Notes: a model not told the origin generated them from the letters alone. Shown: positions 10,304 through 21,554, counted from the stretch's first letter. The stretch: 64,000 nucleotides of DNA from Cryphonectria parasitica EP155 (GCF_011745365.1 NW_024468909.1:992001-1056000); one strand, 5' to 3'. Translations and numbers: made by a program.

Positions 10304-10393
10304 AAATGCGCACTATTTTTGGCTGCGCACGATTTTTGGCACCCACTACCGGAGGAACGGAGGTAGTGGGCCAGGAGGGCTAGTGCCCACGAG
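10304..10393 (-). repeat. Right terminal inverted repeat of the transposon
   Basis: Reverse complement of 7458-7547 except at T10324. The same hairpin lies at 10342-10350/10362-10370, and the same paired direct repeats are present. Confidence 0.95.
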
Positions 10394-10395
10394 TA

Positions 10396-10779
10396 ATCTT
10401 GTTAATTTATCTGGTTTGAAGTACTTGTCGCCATTAACTCGCCCAAGGCCCAACTTTCCTATATTTCCCTCAAATGTTACGTTGTTAGGACAGGGCCTGT
10501 TCAGAATGAGCTGTTCAAACATCGCTAAGCGCTCATTCGTGCCAAAGATTCCATGAACACTATTTTATTTCCATTGCATGCTGAACTGAAATGACAAGAA
10601 AAGTAATATTCTGGGTATGTATTCGTTAGAAGTATAAGGAGATACAATGTAAAGTGCTGGTCAAGTGATAAGTAATTTTGAGGTTGTACAATGACGTTTT
10701 CTTTGACGTCCGGCCGGTCGATCGGTCGATCATGCAATTCATGCGGCAACTTCCGCAGTTTGCATCTCTGAGGTCTTCT
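10396..10779. other. Intergenic region between transposon and monooxygenase
   Basis: AT-rich, with no gene seen. It includes the 3' flank of the monooxygenase. A short inverted CGGCCGG/CGATCGGTCGAT stretch lies at about 10708-10730. Confidence 0.4.
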
Positions 10780-12150
10780 CTATCGTTCCAGCTCCTTCGG
10801 AATAACTGTTTGCCCTTTCAGCCATGTCGTAGTCCCAGTTCTGAAGTGGTTCTCGTTCAAGAAATCCAGGGCATTGCCCTTCCTGACCATTGGTATCATG
10901 AGCAGATCGAGCAGTTTGTTGTCACCCCCGATATACTTGGTGACATACTGATCCACAAACTTCCACACTGGGTTGTTCCACGCGACAACTCTTGTGTAGA
11001 GCCCCGAGATTTCGACCATATCCGATGCATCCTTCTTCCTTATCTCCTGGTACTCCTTGAAGACGGCGTTCAGCGCCTCTGTGCTGGGTTCCGGGTTCTT
11101 CTGTAGTAGACGACGAAGTCCGTTCGTGAGTATGGCAGCGGATTGCCAGCCACTGTTCAAGCCAAGCCCGACATTAGGTGTCATCTTGTGCACCGTGTCG
11201 CCAACCAACACGAGCCGATCACCGTACCACTTCTCAGCCGTGCCCTCCTCGAGCCCGGAGCAGAACGACCACTGGGCTTGACCCCACAGGTCCTTGAACT
11301 GGACAGTATCCGTGACAAAGTACTCAGCCACCTCTTCCACGAGCTTTTTCTTCTCTTCATCTGAATATCGCACACTTTCTCTTGTGTCTGCTGGCAAGCG
11401 ATCATACACAAGAAACATCACCATGTCCTTGCCCGGGATCAACTGGACGCTCATCTTGTCCCCATGCATCTCGTAAAGATGCCCCTCTTCGATACCTTTG
11501 GTCCACGTTGACCAGCCAAACAGGCCTCGGTATGATGTTGTAAATGGCTTCGCAAGCTTCGGGTCTGATAGCTCATTCGCAAGATGTCTCCTCACTGAAC
11601 TGTTGACGCCGTCCGCGCCCACGACGACGGAGCCTTCGTGAACACTTCCATCCTTGCAGGTCACGCGAACGCCCTCTGATGTTGTCTCGATCTTGTCCAA
11701 AGCTTTGCCACCCAAAATTCGTGCTTCGCGGTCTGGCAATTCGTCGTACAGGAACTTTAGAAACTCGGGCCGGTGGAAGCACATCCAGTCGTGTCCGAGC
11801 CTTTTGCCTGTGTGTAAGCGAGGCCATACTGTCAATATGTGTTCACCCCCGGTGATAACTGACCTGAGACCAATAGTTTCCATCATATTACTTTTTCCAA
11901 TCACCGACCCATCTTTTCTGACATTGGTCTTCAGCTTGATATGACAGTCCAAAGCCTGTGCCCCTTCCAACAAGCCCAACTGGTCGAGAATGCGGGCGTT
12001 GTGCGGCCACATCGCCATGGACGCTCCGTCGGGAATGCAGATCTCCTCATTCCGTTCCAAGACAACATAGTCAATTCCAGCTTTGGCAAAGCAGTGGGCA
12101 ATTCCGAGGCCTGCCAGGCCGCCGCCTATAACGATGACTTTGAAGCCCAT
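10780..12150 (-). CDS. FAD-dependent monooxygenase (PaxM-like family)
   Basis: The unspliced frame is 456 residues. The N-terminal Rossmann motif is VIVIGGGLAGLGIAH. The second flavin motif is VVGADGVNSSVRRHL and the third is LVLVGDTVHKMTPNVGLGLN, which places it with group-A flavoprotein hydroxylases near fungal PaxM/meroterpenoid epoxidases (D-x-H-K-x-x-P pattern). A 21-residue insert between METIG and KRLGHDWMCFHRPEF has no counterpart in the family and looks like a 63-nt in-frame intron. Candidate borders are 11870-11808 (CTTAC branch, ACACAG end) or 11863-11801 (GTCAGT donor). Either leaves about 435 residues. No prenyltransferase, PKS or terpene cyclase is near, so a stand-alone role is as likely as a secondary-metabolism one. 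Substrate unknown. Confidence 0.85.
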   Translation of the reverse strand: MGFKVIVIGGGLAGLGIAHCFAKAGIDYVVLERNEEICIPDGASMAMWPHNARILDQLGLLEGAQALDCHIKLKTNVRKDGSVIGKSNMMETIGLRSVITGGEHILTVWPRLHTGKRLGHDWMCFHRPEFLKFLYDELPDREARILGGKALDKIETTSEGVRVTCKDGSVHEGSVVVGADGVNSSVRRHLANELSDPKLAKPFTTSYRGLFGWSTWTKGIEEGHLYEMHGDKMSVQLIPGKDMVMFLVYDRLPADTRESVRYSDEEKKKLVEEVAEYFVTDTVQFKDLWGQAQWSFCSGLEEGTAEKWYGDRLVLVGDTVHKMTPNVGLGLNSGWQSAAILTNGLRRLLQKNPEPSTEALNAVFKEYQEIRKKDASDMVEISGLYTRVVAWNNPVWKFVDQYVTKYIGGDNKLLDLLMIPMVRKGNALDFLNENHFRTGTTTWLKGQTVIPKELER

Positions 12151-14188
12151 AATGGTCTGTAAGTTTTGGAACGTCGGGTGAAGGTCGGAAGTGAATGTGC
12201 AATAGCAGCAGTCCTACGTTGACGTCCTTGGCGGTTCTTTTTACAGAAATCGACAACGGCCTTAAACTACGCCATGCGTTTTAACGAATGCGATTCTACC
12301 CACAACCCTCCCCTGAATAGTACGTAGCGCTCCCCTGGCCACTCGTAAGAATCTCCTGAAAGACCCATCCCTTGTGGAGCGGACGATGTCACATCAGAAA
12401 AGGCCTGGACGGCTCAAGTGGATCAATGCCCCCTGGGAACGTTGAGACTCAAGATGTAGAGCAAATGATCGCCAAGCAACTCGTCCATGTGGCAATGCAA
12501 AGCCGTTGCAGCAAGATAACGTGCTGCCAAACAGCCTCTCAATCCACTTGTATAGCATTATCTCGTGATCACTGCTGTCATTCTACGGAGAATCAACTCC
12601 CAACTGACCGGCTCTTATTACTATCCTCAACTCTGGAACCCGTCCCTATCTGCTTTCTTCCTCCATGCAGGATGTTTCACTGTGCCGAGGTACTGCTACA
12701 CAAGTACTCGCGGATTTATGAAGAACCCGAACGTTGCTACAATAACACCTAGAGAGCATGGCCTACACGTGGTTGGCAACCCATGCGGAGATTATAGTCT
12801 GGATGGCCCACCTTTGTCCGGAGTCTAGAAGCCCATTATGGGCAGATTTATCGCCCTGGCCCTATCAGGTTCCGCATCAAAGATGCGGAGCCCTGTTATG
12901 GGCACAGGGGCCCCAAATCAAGTGTCACAAGGGGTCCAGAATGGCAACACTACCACCAGGGTTCAAGACACAGGTCCGAGGTACTATAGTCCAGACTGTC
13001 GGACCATAGTTGACCCCCTCGAATGCCCTGACTTTGGAGCCCCGAAGCGGAAATTTTGCTCCTGTCAAAAGTGGGTGTCGACGGCGAGTGTTTGGTTTTT
13101 GCAAGGTTTCCATGCACAGACCACAATGGTAGTACTATGTCCTCGAAATCTTAAGGAAGGAATACGATGACAGAGATAAACGTGCAGGACTCCATTCCCA
13201 TGGGTGACTTCTTGTTGCTGAAGCAAGATTAGCGAATAGCGGCACGAGTCAGGACCGAATCTGGAAGACAACATTGAGAGTTTTCGATGGCATGGTCTTG
13301 GCATACGGGCGTTAAGCATGACTATTTATACTCCTACTGTAATGCGTCTTTGGCCTGGGACCCGGAAGAAGCTACAGGGATCCCTACTATGCGTAACAAG
13401 GTATTCCGAGGGTTTGTATTTAATTTGGACGTCGTGCACTCAAAGAAGACGGATCGAGTGTTTTGGTGCACGAGATAGCAGTTGTCAGGCTGTCCTATCA
13501 AAATTACTTGACGAGGCCCTTGCAAATCCTCCAGTGCGATTGACCACGTTTTGATTGTACGACGAACTCAAGCAAGAACTTCTTATGAAGGAAAGCAAAT
13601 CCATCTAAAGGTTGCACAGGTGCTCAGGTGAACTTTATCTTCTTCTTCTTCTTTGAACTCTGCTCCGCTCAGACGCTCGTCGGACTTATTAGCGATCTGG
13701 TGACGGACTTTGCATCATGAGTTTTGAATTGAGGCTTCCTGGTCCTCGACCCCTGCAGCTGCCAGTGCCTGGCATCATGTTAGCCGTCTCCCTCTTACCT
13801 GAAGCTAGTCATATCAGCAGCTCCAAACATGGCCGCCTTCAGCTTCACATATGAATGCTGTGCAAAGGGGGACAGTCAATTCTCCTGGCGTTCTGCCCAG
13901 GCGATTATGCCAAGGAAGAACACGGAAAAAAAGGAGGGGAAAAAAAACCAAGGAAAAGGGGCAAGCACATTATCCTCTGACCAAGCTTGGCAGTTGAATT
14001 AGTGATTGGTAATCAACACACAAATCTTCTGGAGTGAAACTCGGCCAAATTATGTCGCGCGACATCTAAGTTGATTATCGACATTTAAAGTACTCAAAAC
14101 GCTCTGTTCTTTGCTGAACGCTAATAAAACACCGCTCCCCCAAGCCGATCCATTACATCTGACAAGGTCAAAATGGACTGATCACAGA
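12151..14188. other. Intergenic region with inverted-repeat-rich patch
   Basis: No coding sequence is supported. From about 12820 to 13025 there are several inverted repeats: GCCCATTATGGGC, CCGCATC/GATGCGG, GGTCCGA 12973-12979 with TCGGACC 12999-13005, and ACTATAGTCC 12983-12992 with GGACCATAGT 13001-13010. A (TTC)n tract lies near 13639-13653. A purine-rich A/G run lies at 13923-13950. Confidence 0.45.
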
Positions 14189-15424
14189 CTACAGGGACCA
14201 ACAACCACCAAGGTCTTCTCCTAGCATTTCTTCAACCCAGCCCTGAGGACGACGTTGCACGTTTGCAGGTGAAAGAGCCGTCGACAGGTCAATGAGCAAA
14301 GCGTTTCCGTCCTTGATGAGGAAATTATGCCTGCGATTTCCCTTGTCGGCACGAAGCCAGCCGGTTGCTTCGTAGAATCGCTTCACGGCCTCGCGACACG
14401 ATTCTCTGTCCCTTCTCCATACAGGCTTACGAGCGCCCTGGACACATTCCATTAGGAACCCAACAACGCGTCCACGTTCTGTCACATGGCCGATGAATTC
14501 AGGTGTAAGACCTGTTCCTGCAGCGGCTCTGTATGCCATCATTTCCGTCTCAATGCCACGGGGGATACAGGCAGGCGTCAGCCAAAGCTTCGCAATCATT
14601 GGCTTGCCGCCGAAAGCGGGTTCATGTACACATGGAAAGAGTGCCGAATGCTTATCCAGACCGTCAGGGTAATCCAGCCATGGCTCCAGGTCATTCAGGT
14701 CGAAACTCGGCTTCTCGGGCCAAAGAGCTTGGTCATTGAGGCCTGGTAGGACCTTGAGCACCGGTCGAAAGACCTTGTAGGCCAGCCTGTTTTTGCGCCT
14801 AAACAGGTACAGCTTCGCAGTATTCCAGTCACCAGGCATGAGGTAAAGTGGTCCCTAGAAGCATTTGAATTAACATCATTCACTAAGCGGGACAGTGCCG
14901 GTGAGGAAGGGTCTCGCACGAACCATTTCGATGAACTCTCGCGATTGGAAAAATCCTTGCTTACGACAGTTGATGTTCTGCTGCAAGTTTTCTACGACAG
15001 TGAGATATTTGTAGAATATGTCCCCCTCAGATGTGATGACTGCATATCGTGCGCAGGGCCAGTGTCGCATAGTTGTAGCTGCGGGCGCCCAGATGAAACA
15101 GCCTCGTTCATAAGAGTGTTCAGGCACGGTGTTGCATGTCTCGTTCGAGTCGGCTTGGGCCTGCTGGTTTTGGGCCTCGCCCAGGCTCTCTTCGACCTCG
15201 GTGATCTGGGCTTGAAAGTCCTCACCGGCATCACTCCAGGCCTCGTCAGTATCTCGCACCTGTGTACCAGATGATTCGGAGTTGGTTTCATCGTCGCAGC
15301 TGCTTCTATCATCGTCGTTCACAGGGACAGGCCCCTCAAAAGGTCGGTCGTTTGCCATTGTAGGGGTATTCTGGGAGATAGTGTTGTGTTGAATAGTAAA
15401 CAGCGGCAGACTATGGCAAAACAA
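14189..15424 (-). CDS. Kinase-fold (protein-kinase-like) protein, two coding blocks
   Basis: Block 1 is 15424 (or 15358, MANDRPFEG) down to about 14924. It has an acidic Ser-rich start, then CARYAVITSEGDIFYKYLTV and REFIEM. Block 2, from about 14854 to 14189, contains AKLYLFRRKNRLAYKVFRP, EFIGHVTERGRVVGFLMECV and the loop RADKGNRRHNFLIKDGNALLIDLSTA. This matches a large fungal family of kinase-like proteins (usual HGDLNxHNFLI...IDF), with the catalytic-loop Asp, Asn and metal-binding Asp retained but the preceding His-Gly replaced. Both blocks share a frame, separated by TGA, TAA and TAG. A 69-nt intron (14923-14855, GTTCGT donor, TTCTAG acceptor) would remove all three stops and keep the frame. 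The donor is weak, and the sequence it would remove resembles family coding sequence, so the gene may instead be damaged there. Confidence 0.65.
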
Positions 15425-16567
15425 TTCAGCTTGGTATGGATCGGAAAATAAAGTAGAAATGGGTTAGGAAGCTCTTGCCTTGCCGCACCGACATGTCAAC
15501 CAGTTTCTGTTGGTAGGTGCAATGCTGGAGTGTTTAGGCAGTAGTTTCCACAGCAGCATATTTAAGTACTGCAACATCTTTTATGTGCCCTTTCTTTAAT
15601 GGAGGAATGCCTCAACTTTGACATACTTTGCGTGTTTGATTAATTAGGTAGGTAGTGTCTGTGAAGCACAAAATGTCTACATTGAAGATAACAGGTCAGT
15701 GAAGACTGTGCGATCTTGTGGGTACTTATATGAACTCGAGAAGGCAAGGCACAATTCGAAATCCAAGCATCATGCGCAAATTTAATTAACCCGAGGTCGC
15801 CTTTTTAGAATGAGATTTTGATGTTGTTTCGAGGAATGAGCTTAGGTGCGCAGGGTCACTGTATTTTTATGTACTGAATAAATTATCCAACAGGTGAAGG
15901 TAGACCTTGGCTTCCACATCAAACAAACGCTTCACTTCTGCTCCGGCAAATTTGAATGCACTGGAATAAAAGACTCTGAGCAGAACAAGTAACATTTAGT
16001 CTAATCGTATTTGGCCGGTCGGCCGTCAGGGGCTCGGTACGTTACCCTCTCTCTCTCTTCATGCCGCGCCAACCCCGAATTTCACAACAAATAGTCCTCG
16101 CCGTCGCTTCAACATCGAGTAAAGGCACCAGATGCGAGGAGATGTGGATCAAGAAAAGATGCACCTGCCATATTTACCATCGAAACCACCCAACTCACCG
16201 CTCGCTTTCTGTCCATGCTGATTTCAACATCACCCTTCATCAGCCAACCCCGCATATGCCCTTGAGTGCACTAGCCACCTTGTGGTTCCTCCACCAGCGG
16301 CTGCACGTCACTAGTCAGACGTAGGTACGATGATTTTCCTCCAATCTCCATCGTGGTCGTCTCCCGGATAATTAGCCACACCTAGACACTTGCTCAATTG
16401 TGTAAGTGAAGCTACCATGAATGACACTCTGCAATATGTTCATATGGGACGCTATTTAACGTGGGGGCGTCTCATGGTGGAGGAGAGGCCCCTCGTTGTT
16501 CTCGTAGCTCCTCATTTCATAGGCATAGTGACACGGCCTGGGCACAGAAACTGTCTCTCTCTCCATC
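15425..16567. other. Intergenic region between divergent genes
   Basis: It lies between the divergent starts of the kinase-fold and esterase genes, so it should hold both promoters. A (CT)n tract lies near 16046-16058. No gene was recognised. Confidence 0.45.
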
Positions 16568-18307
16568 ATGTACACTTCTTTACTGGCGACAGCGGCTTTG
16601 CTGCAGCTGGCAGCTGGCTCGACATATGCGCCACTCGCAACAACCAAAAATGGCACCTACCAGGGCCGTTATTTGCCTGAATGGAATCAAGATCTCTTCC
16701 TCGGCATTCCTTATGCACAGCCGCCGGTGGGAGATTTGCGCTTCCGATGGCCTCAGAGCATAAACACCTCGTTTGAAGGGGTCCGAGATGCCTCCGAGTA
16801 TGGTTACAGCTGTATGCAGTACCACACAGCATTCAACATCTCCGAGGATTGTCTCAACATCAACGTCATCCGGCCCTCTGGAAACTTTTCCACAAGCCTC
16901 CCTGTTCTGGTGTGGATCTTTGGCGGCGGGCTGTACACTGGCTCGACTGCTGACCCTCAGTACAACCTCAGCGGTATCGTAAAGGTCAGTCAAGATCTGG
17001 GCCAGCCCGTCATCGCCGTGGACATGAATTACCGCCTGGGGATGTGGGGTTTCCTGCAGACTCCAGGGCTGGTGGCGGAGGGTTCCAGCAACGCGGGCCT
17101 GTTGGATCAGAGGCTGGCCTTGCACTGGATTCAAGAGAACATCGCTGCCTTTGGAGGTGATCCGGACCGAGTTGTTGTCTGGGGGGAGAGTGCAGGTGCG
17201 CAGAGTATCGCGTATCAGCACTTTAGTTATGATGGCCGAGACGACGATCTGTATCGCGGAGCCATCATGGAAAGCGGCGGACCCACAGGTACGTGGAGTT
17301 TATATTTACCTCTTTGAGAGTGTTATTTTCTTCTTCTTTTCGTCTTTTATACTGACAACAAGATAGGGTGTCAGGTTCAAGATTTGGCTTATTATGCTGT
17401 CCCTGTCGAGAATCTGACCCGGACAGTGGGCTGCTGGACGACTGCAGGCTGGACAGCATCAACAATACTACCTTGCCTGCGAAGCCTTGACCAAGAAACA
17501 CTCTTCGCCGCCGCGCCTACGCAGGTCTGGAACCCACTCATTGATGGCGACTTTCTCACAGGGTACCCGAGCACACTGATACGTGATGACAAGTTCAACC
17601 GCGTCCCTCTTCTCACAGGCACCAACACAGACGAGGGCACCGGCTTCTCGCCGACGGGCCCCAATACAGAGCAAGATCTCTTTGACGATTTCATGTGGTG
17701 GCGCAGCTACGCCCTCTCGCCGCCCACGATCCGCAAGTTCCTGGAGCTCTACCCAAATGATCCATGTATCGAGCCCCCCATGTATATCTGGAACTGCTCC
17801 GTCTTCCCAGCCGAAGGCCTCGTCTGGCGCTGGGGCGCTGCCATCGGAGGAGACATGGTGATGCACTCGGGCCGCCGCAAGATGTGCGAGCTCTACGCAG
17901 GAACAGGCGGGCAGGACGTCTACTCATACCGCTTTGACACGCGTCTTTGGAGCGAGACGCCCCTCAAGGGTGTCCCGCATTTCGACAACGTGGCCTTCAG
18001 CTTCCAGAACATCAGCGGGCTGTTGGGCCCCAGCCCGACGTACGACGATGACCTCAGGATCGCGAGGAGCATCGCCATCGCGTACATCAGCTTCGTGCAC
18101 AATCTCGACCCCAATCCTCCTGCTGCGTGGAATGCTCTGGAAAAGGTCGACGCCCTCACTTTGCCGACCTGGCCCAAGTACAGCCTCGATGATCCCACGA
18201 ACATGGTGTTGAATGTCACTGGTCCTTGGGTTGAGCCGGACACGTGGAGAAAGGAAGGGATTGCTTATATGAACACGTATGATGTGGCACGAGAGTTGCT
18301 CGCGTAG
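16568..18307 (+). CDS. Secreted type-B carboxylesterase
   Basis: Exons 16568-17288 and 17367-18307 flank a 78-nt intron (GTACGT...AGATAG) and give 553 residues. Residues 1-17 (MYTSLLATAALLQLAAG) are a signal peptide. The alpha/beta-hydrolase hallmarks are the oxyanion-hole FGGG at 118-121, the second carboxylesterase-B signature EDCLNINV (93-100), and the nucleophile elbow GESAG with Ser208. After the intron come the acidic residue in TNTDEGTGF and the likely catalytic His in GVPHFDNVAF. Several N-x-S/T sequons fit an extracellular glycoprotein. Fungal members hydrolyse esters, lipids or phenolic conjugates; the substrate here is not evident. Length and motif order are normal for the family. 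Confidence 0.92.
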
Positions 18308-19639
18308 TGTGTGTATTGGGAGGACGCCGCTGCGCAAGTCTTCGGCTAGTACACCCAGTGCTTAGCTTTTCTCTTCGCGTGGTGTTATGATGTGCCTCTG
18401 GTCTAGACACCGTGAAGCTGGTAAAGTGCATCCTAGGTTGCATGATTCGTTGCATGGGAATATCTAATAGCGAGTGACTTGGCTTAATGTCTAAATCCGA
18501 GAGTCTATCAATGGCCTAGTCCTGCATTATCAAAGAGCTTAGATTTTCATGTCCATCGTTTGACTTGTGATGGGTATTCCAGGCCATGCTACCTTGTGAT
18601 TCTGTACCATATCAGGTTCACAGTGACACGGAGGCTTCCCGGCTCAGCAATTTTACGGAATCTGCCTGGAGATTGCATGCCCTCGTGGTCATCACATATT
18701 AATTATCACACTGGACACGACATGTCTCTTGAAGGCATTCGACACATATTGCTATGTCTACGCCAGCTAGCGCTGACAGCTGAAGAGTAATAAATTATCA
18801 GCAGCTCTTAGTGAGATGTGGCGTTCTACCCAAGATTTGATAGCGGACACTTCAGCCGTGGGAGATGTGGACGATATCCAGTTTAATATGCTGAAACATG
18901 CCGAGGAGGGGGTGGTTTTTTCTTCTTTCCAATTGGGGCAAGGGATTTACGTTCAGAAGCCATTTTCACATGTAGGCTGTGTGAGGAGACGCCAACACTT
19001 GAGTCGGGCAAAATGCATGTAATCATGCACGATAATGGAATGAGTCGAGGGGTCTGAGCCATTAAGCACTTGTACCGTTACACCGCATGAAAAATCAGCT
19101 TTATTACTTTGAGCATTATACGTTACGTTCATGATGTGCTTTCCTTCGGGTATAACATCCACCAAATATTGCAAAAGATCTGCCCCTCCAAAAAAATTAA
19201 AAATTCTGGAGATCGGAGCCTTGTCCGGTGCTCCAGCTTCGGTAGACTTTCCAGGGCTTCACTGGCTCACAGACGACTACTTTCAATTCTTTTGCGGGTC
19301 AACGCAGTGGGTCTACCTAGGATGTCGTGGGCTAACGCGATTTGATGCGACTTGTTGTGGAAATGCCACGACAGGCGTATCCATTTGTTGCTATTGTACG
19401 GTGAGGAAGACGACTTTTTTTTTTTTCTTCCTCTCTTTCTTTTTCTTTCTGATCGTCGTCAACTTGGGGCGCGGACGGCGAGCACAGGTCAACACAAATA
19501 CAAACCCGCTTTCTGTCAAAAGCCATCAATATTCCGATCAGATCTGCTTTGCCTGTGTGTGTGCTTGTGTGACGAGACACAGTGAAGGAGAAGAAGAGAG
19601 GGAGAGAAGAAGGAAAAAATCAGGAGAGATATTGAAAAG
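18308..19639. other. Intergenic region, exchanger promoter
   Basis: No gene is supported. A pyrimidine tract with 14 consecutive Ts (about 19413-19454) lies some 190 bp upstream of the exchanger start. Purine-rich leader sequence (19585-19620) follows, as is common for fungal promoters and leaders. Confidence 0.5.
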
Positions 19640-20845
19640 ATGGGCTCCTTTGAGATCTTGTTCAATGTAGCAGCCTTCGTGGCCGGCCTCTCCCTCCTCG
19701 AGCGAGGAGCCAAGCTCTTTGTCTCGAGCGCCACCACGCTGGCCAAACGCCTGCACCTCCCCGAGATGCTCGTCGCCATCCTGATCGCGGGCGCAGAGTG
19801 GGAGGAGCTGGCCGTCGTGGCCCTCAGCTTGGCGCAGCGCCGGCCCGCCCTCGCGGTGGGCAACATCATCGGCAGCTGCGTGGCCAACATCTTTGGCGCC
19901 TTCGCCCTCGGCCTGGTCTTCTCCACCGGCGCCTGGGAGGGCTTCGACCGGAGCTCCAAGGCCGCCTGCGTGGCCCTGCTGGCCCTGACGAGCGTCGTGG
20001 CCTTGTTCGCGCTGGCGGATATCCTCTGGAACCGCGTCGTGGCGGGCTTGCTGCTTGTGTCCTTTGTCGTGTACGTGGTGCTGGTGCTGTGGACCATCTG
20101 GAGGGCCATGTTCTACACGGAACAGCCCGATGAGACCGAGGATATCGAGTCCGGCGCCGCTGCACACGACCATCTTGACGACACGTCCTCGGTCGACACT
20201 TTTGGCTCCTCCTCTACCGCCAGCCACCATCATGCCGCTGGAGAAGCCGGCGAGTCAGACCCTCTCGTTCCCAAGCACGGCAGCTCCTCCTCCTCCTCGC
20301 CCTCGTTTTACTCCTCCAGACTCAGAAAGTTCCACCACACCCTCATCCCGATCCTCAAGCTCGTGTGCGGCTTCGTGGCCCTGACGGTCAGCGGCTTCAT
20401 CCTGTCGCACACCTCCACGCACCTCGCCGCCTCCTTCGACATGTCGGACGCAGCCTTTGGCGCCACCGTCCTGTCCCTCGCCACGTCGCTGCCCGAGAAG
20501 TTCGTCGCGGTCATGAGCAGCACCCGGGGCCACACGGGCCTGCTCGTCGCCGACGCCGTCGGAAGTAATGTGTTCCTGCTGACGCTGTGCCTCGGCATCG
20601 CGGCCTGGAGTATCGCTGCGCACGGCTGGCACGACCACCCGGCCGATGGCCGCTTGGGCTTTGTGAGCATCTCGCGTATCGAGGCCTGGTGGCTGTGGGC
20701 TGCGGCTGTCGCCTTGACGGTCGTCGTCGCTGTTGGGGGCAAGGGGGTTTGCAAGGTTGCCGGCGTGCGGCAAATGCTGGGCGCCTTGATGTTAGTTGCA
20801 TATGGAGGCTTTTTGGCAGTCGAGTTCACGATTTTGCGAGGTTGA
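19640..20845 (+). CDS. Sodium/calcium exchanger-family membrane protein (CaCA)
   Basis: An intronless, very GC-rich frame of 401 residues. It shows the two inverted alpha-repeats of cation/Ca2+ antiporters. Alpha-2 at 280-312 has LATSLPEKFVAV and ADAVGSNVF. Alpha-1 at 51-85 has GNIIGSCVANIFG, but its usual G-S-x-P-E core reads GAEWEE. About ten hydrophobic spans are split by a cytosolic loop (160-230) rich in Glu, Asp, Ser and His, which may be regulatory. The family moves Ca2+ or other cations against a proton or sodium gradient at plasma, vacuolar or ER membranes. The diverged alpha-1 core could change the ion or stoichiometry. The protein is short, like bacterial YrbG-type exchangers rather than vacuolar CAX proteins. 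Confidence 0.85.
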   Translation: MGSFEILFNVAAFVAGLSLLERGAKLFVSSATTLAKRLHLPEMLVAILIAGAEWEELAVVALSLAQRRPALAVGNIIGSCVANIFGAFALGLVFSTGAWEGFDRSSKAACVALLALTSVVALFALADILWNRVVAGLLLVSFVVYVVLVLWTIWRAMFYTEQPDETEDIESGAAAHDHLDDTSSVDTFGSSSTASHHHAAGEAGESDPLVPKHGSSSSSSPSFYSSRLRKFHHTLIPILKLVCGFVALTVSGFILSHTSTHLAASFDMSDAAFGATVLSLATSLPEKFVAVMSSTRGHTGLLVADAVGSNVFLLTLCLGIAAWSIAAHGWHDHPADGRLGFVSISRIEAWWLWAAAVALTVVVAVGGKGVCKVAGVRQMLGALMLVAYGGFLAVEFTILRG

Positions 20846-21554
20846 TACGAGGGGAAGGATTTAACTTTTCTGGGAAGAGGCGATGATGGCCGAGGGTGTA
20901 AATTTAGTCACATGCTATGGTTGCAGCCGGTCTCGCTGTCTCTCCCCTGCTTCGGGTGGGGACATGGAAGCATTCAACGACAGACTCGCCGTGTCTAAGA
21001 ATTCACATAGTAGGGCAGAACGAGTATCGTGCTTCTATTATAGAGTCAGGTGCTCTATCAGTAATGTCAGCAACATGGAATCTTGATATCTGGCGACCTT
21101 GTCGAAACGACGCAAATTTGTCAAGCAACCGTGAAGAAGGAGACACAAAAGGAAGAAAGAAATTCATACAATTCATCAACCCTCGTTGCTCGTCAAAATT
21201 GACTCCCTGCTGAGGTCCTTCCAATTCCATGTAGTTTGGAATCTTGTCTTTGATAATGTCCGTGACTCCTTGCTGGTCCATCATCCAACACCTCTCTCTC
21301 CCCCATAAAATCGCCTCAACGATTAATCCGCCACGGAGGGTCACTTGGGAGAAGATATGACTCTTTAGTCCGCAAAGACCTCATTCCATCAGGGAATAGT
21401 TTGCGCCGCGTTTGTGGTCTCATCATTGGTTGTGATGGATTTTGTCAGGTATTTTGTTGTGTAACTGACTTGTCAAGAATAATCTTTTGTTTGATCGATA
21501 GCCGAGCCGAATAGACTAGAGTGTAATTCTGTAGCCGGCGTTTGAGCGCAAAGA
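20846..21554. other. Intergenic region between convergent genes
   Basis: Shared 3' flank of the exchanger and the nucleoside-hydrolase-like gene. No gene or notable repeat was seen. Confidence 0.45.

Larger units (their letters stand above)
7458..10393 (-). mobile_element. Pogo/Fot1-like DDE transposon with 90-bp TIRs and TA target duplication
   Basis: The element is 2,936 bp. Its outer ends are perfect complements (left CTCGTGGGCACTAGCC, right the reverse complement) and are flanked on both sides by TA (7456-7457 and 10394-10395), the classic Tc1/mariner/pogo target duplication. The TIRs are 7458-7547 and 10304-10393 and differ at one base. Inside lies a decayed transposase on the minus strand. 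Base composition inside is more AT-rich than in neighbouring genes. The near-identity of the ends despite the wrecked open frame suggests either recent movement by a transposase supplied elsewhere, or mutation concentrated in the coding part. Confidence 0.92.

Noticed and set aside
19538..20233. 231-codon open frame on the minus strand
   Set aside because: Shadow of the exchanger gene; rich in Gly, His and Gln through reverse reading of GC-rich codons.
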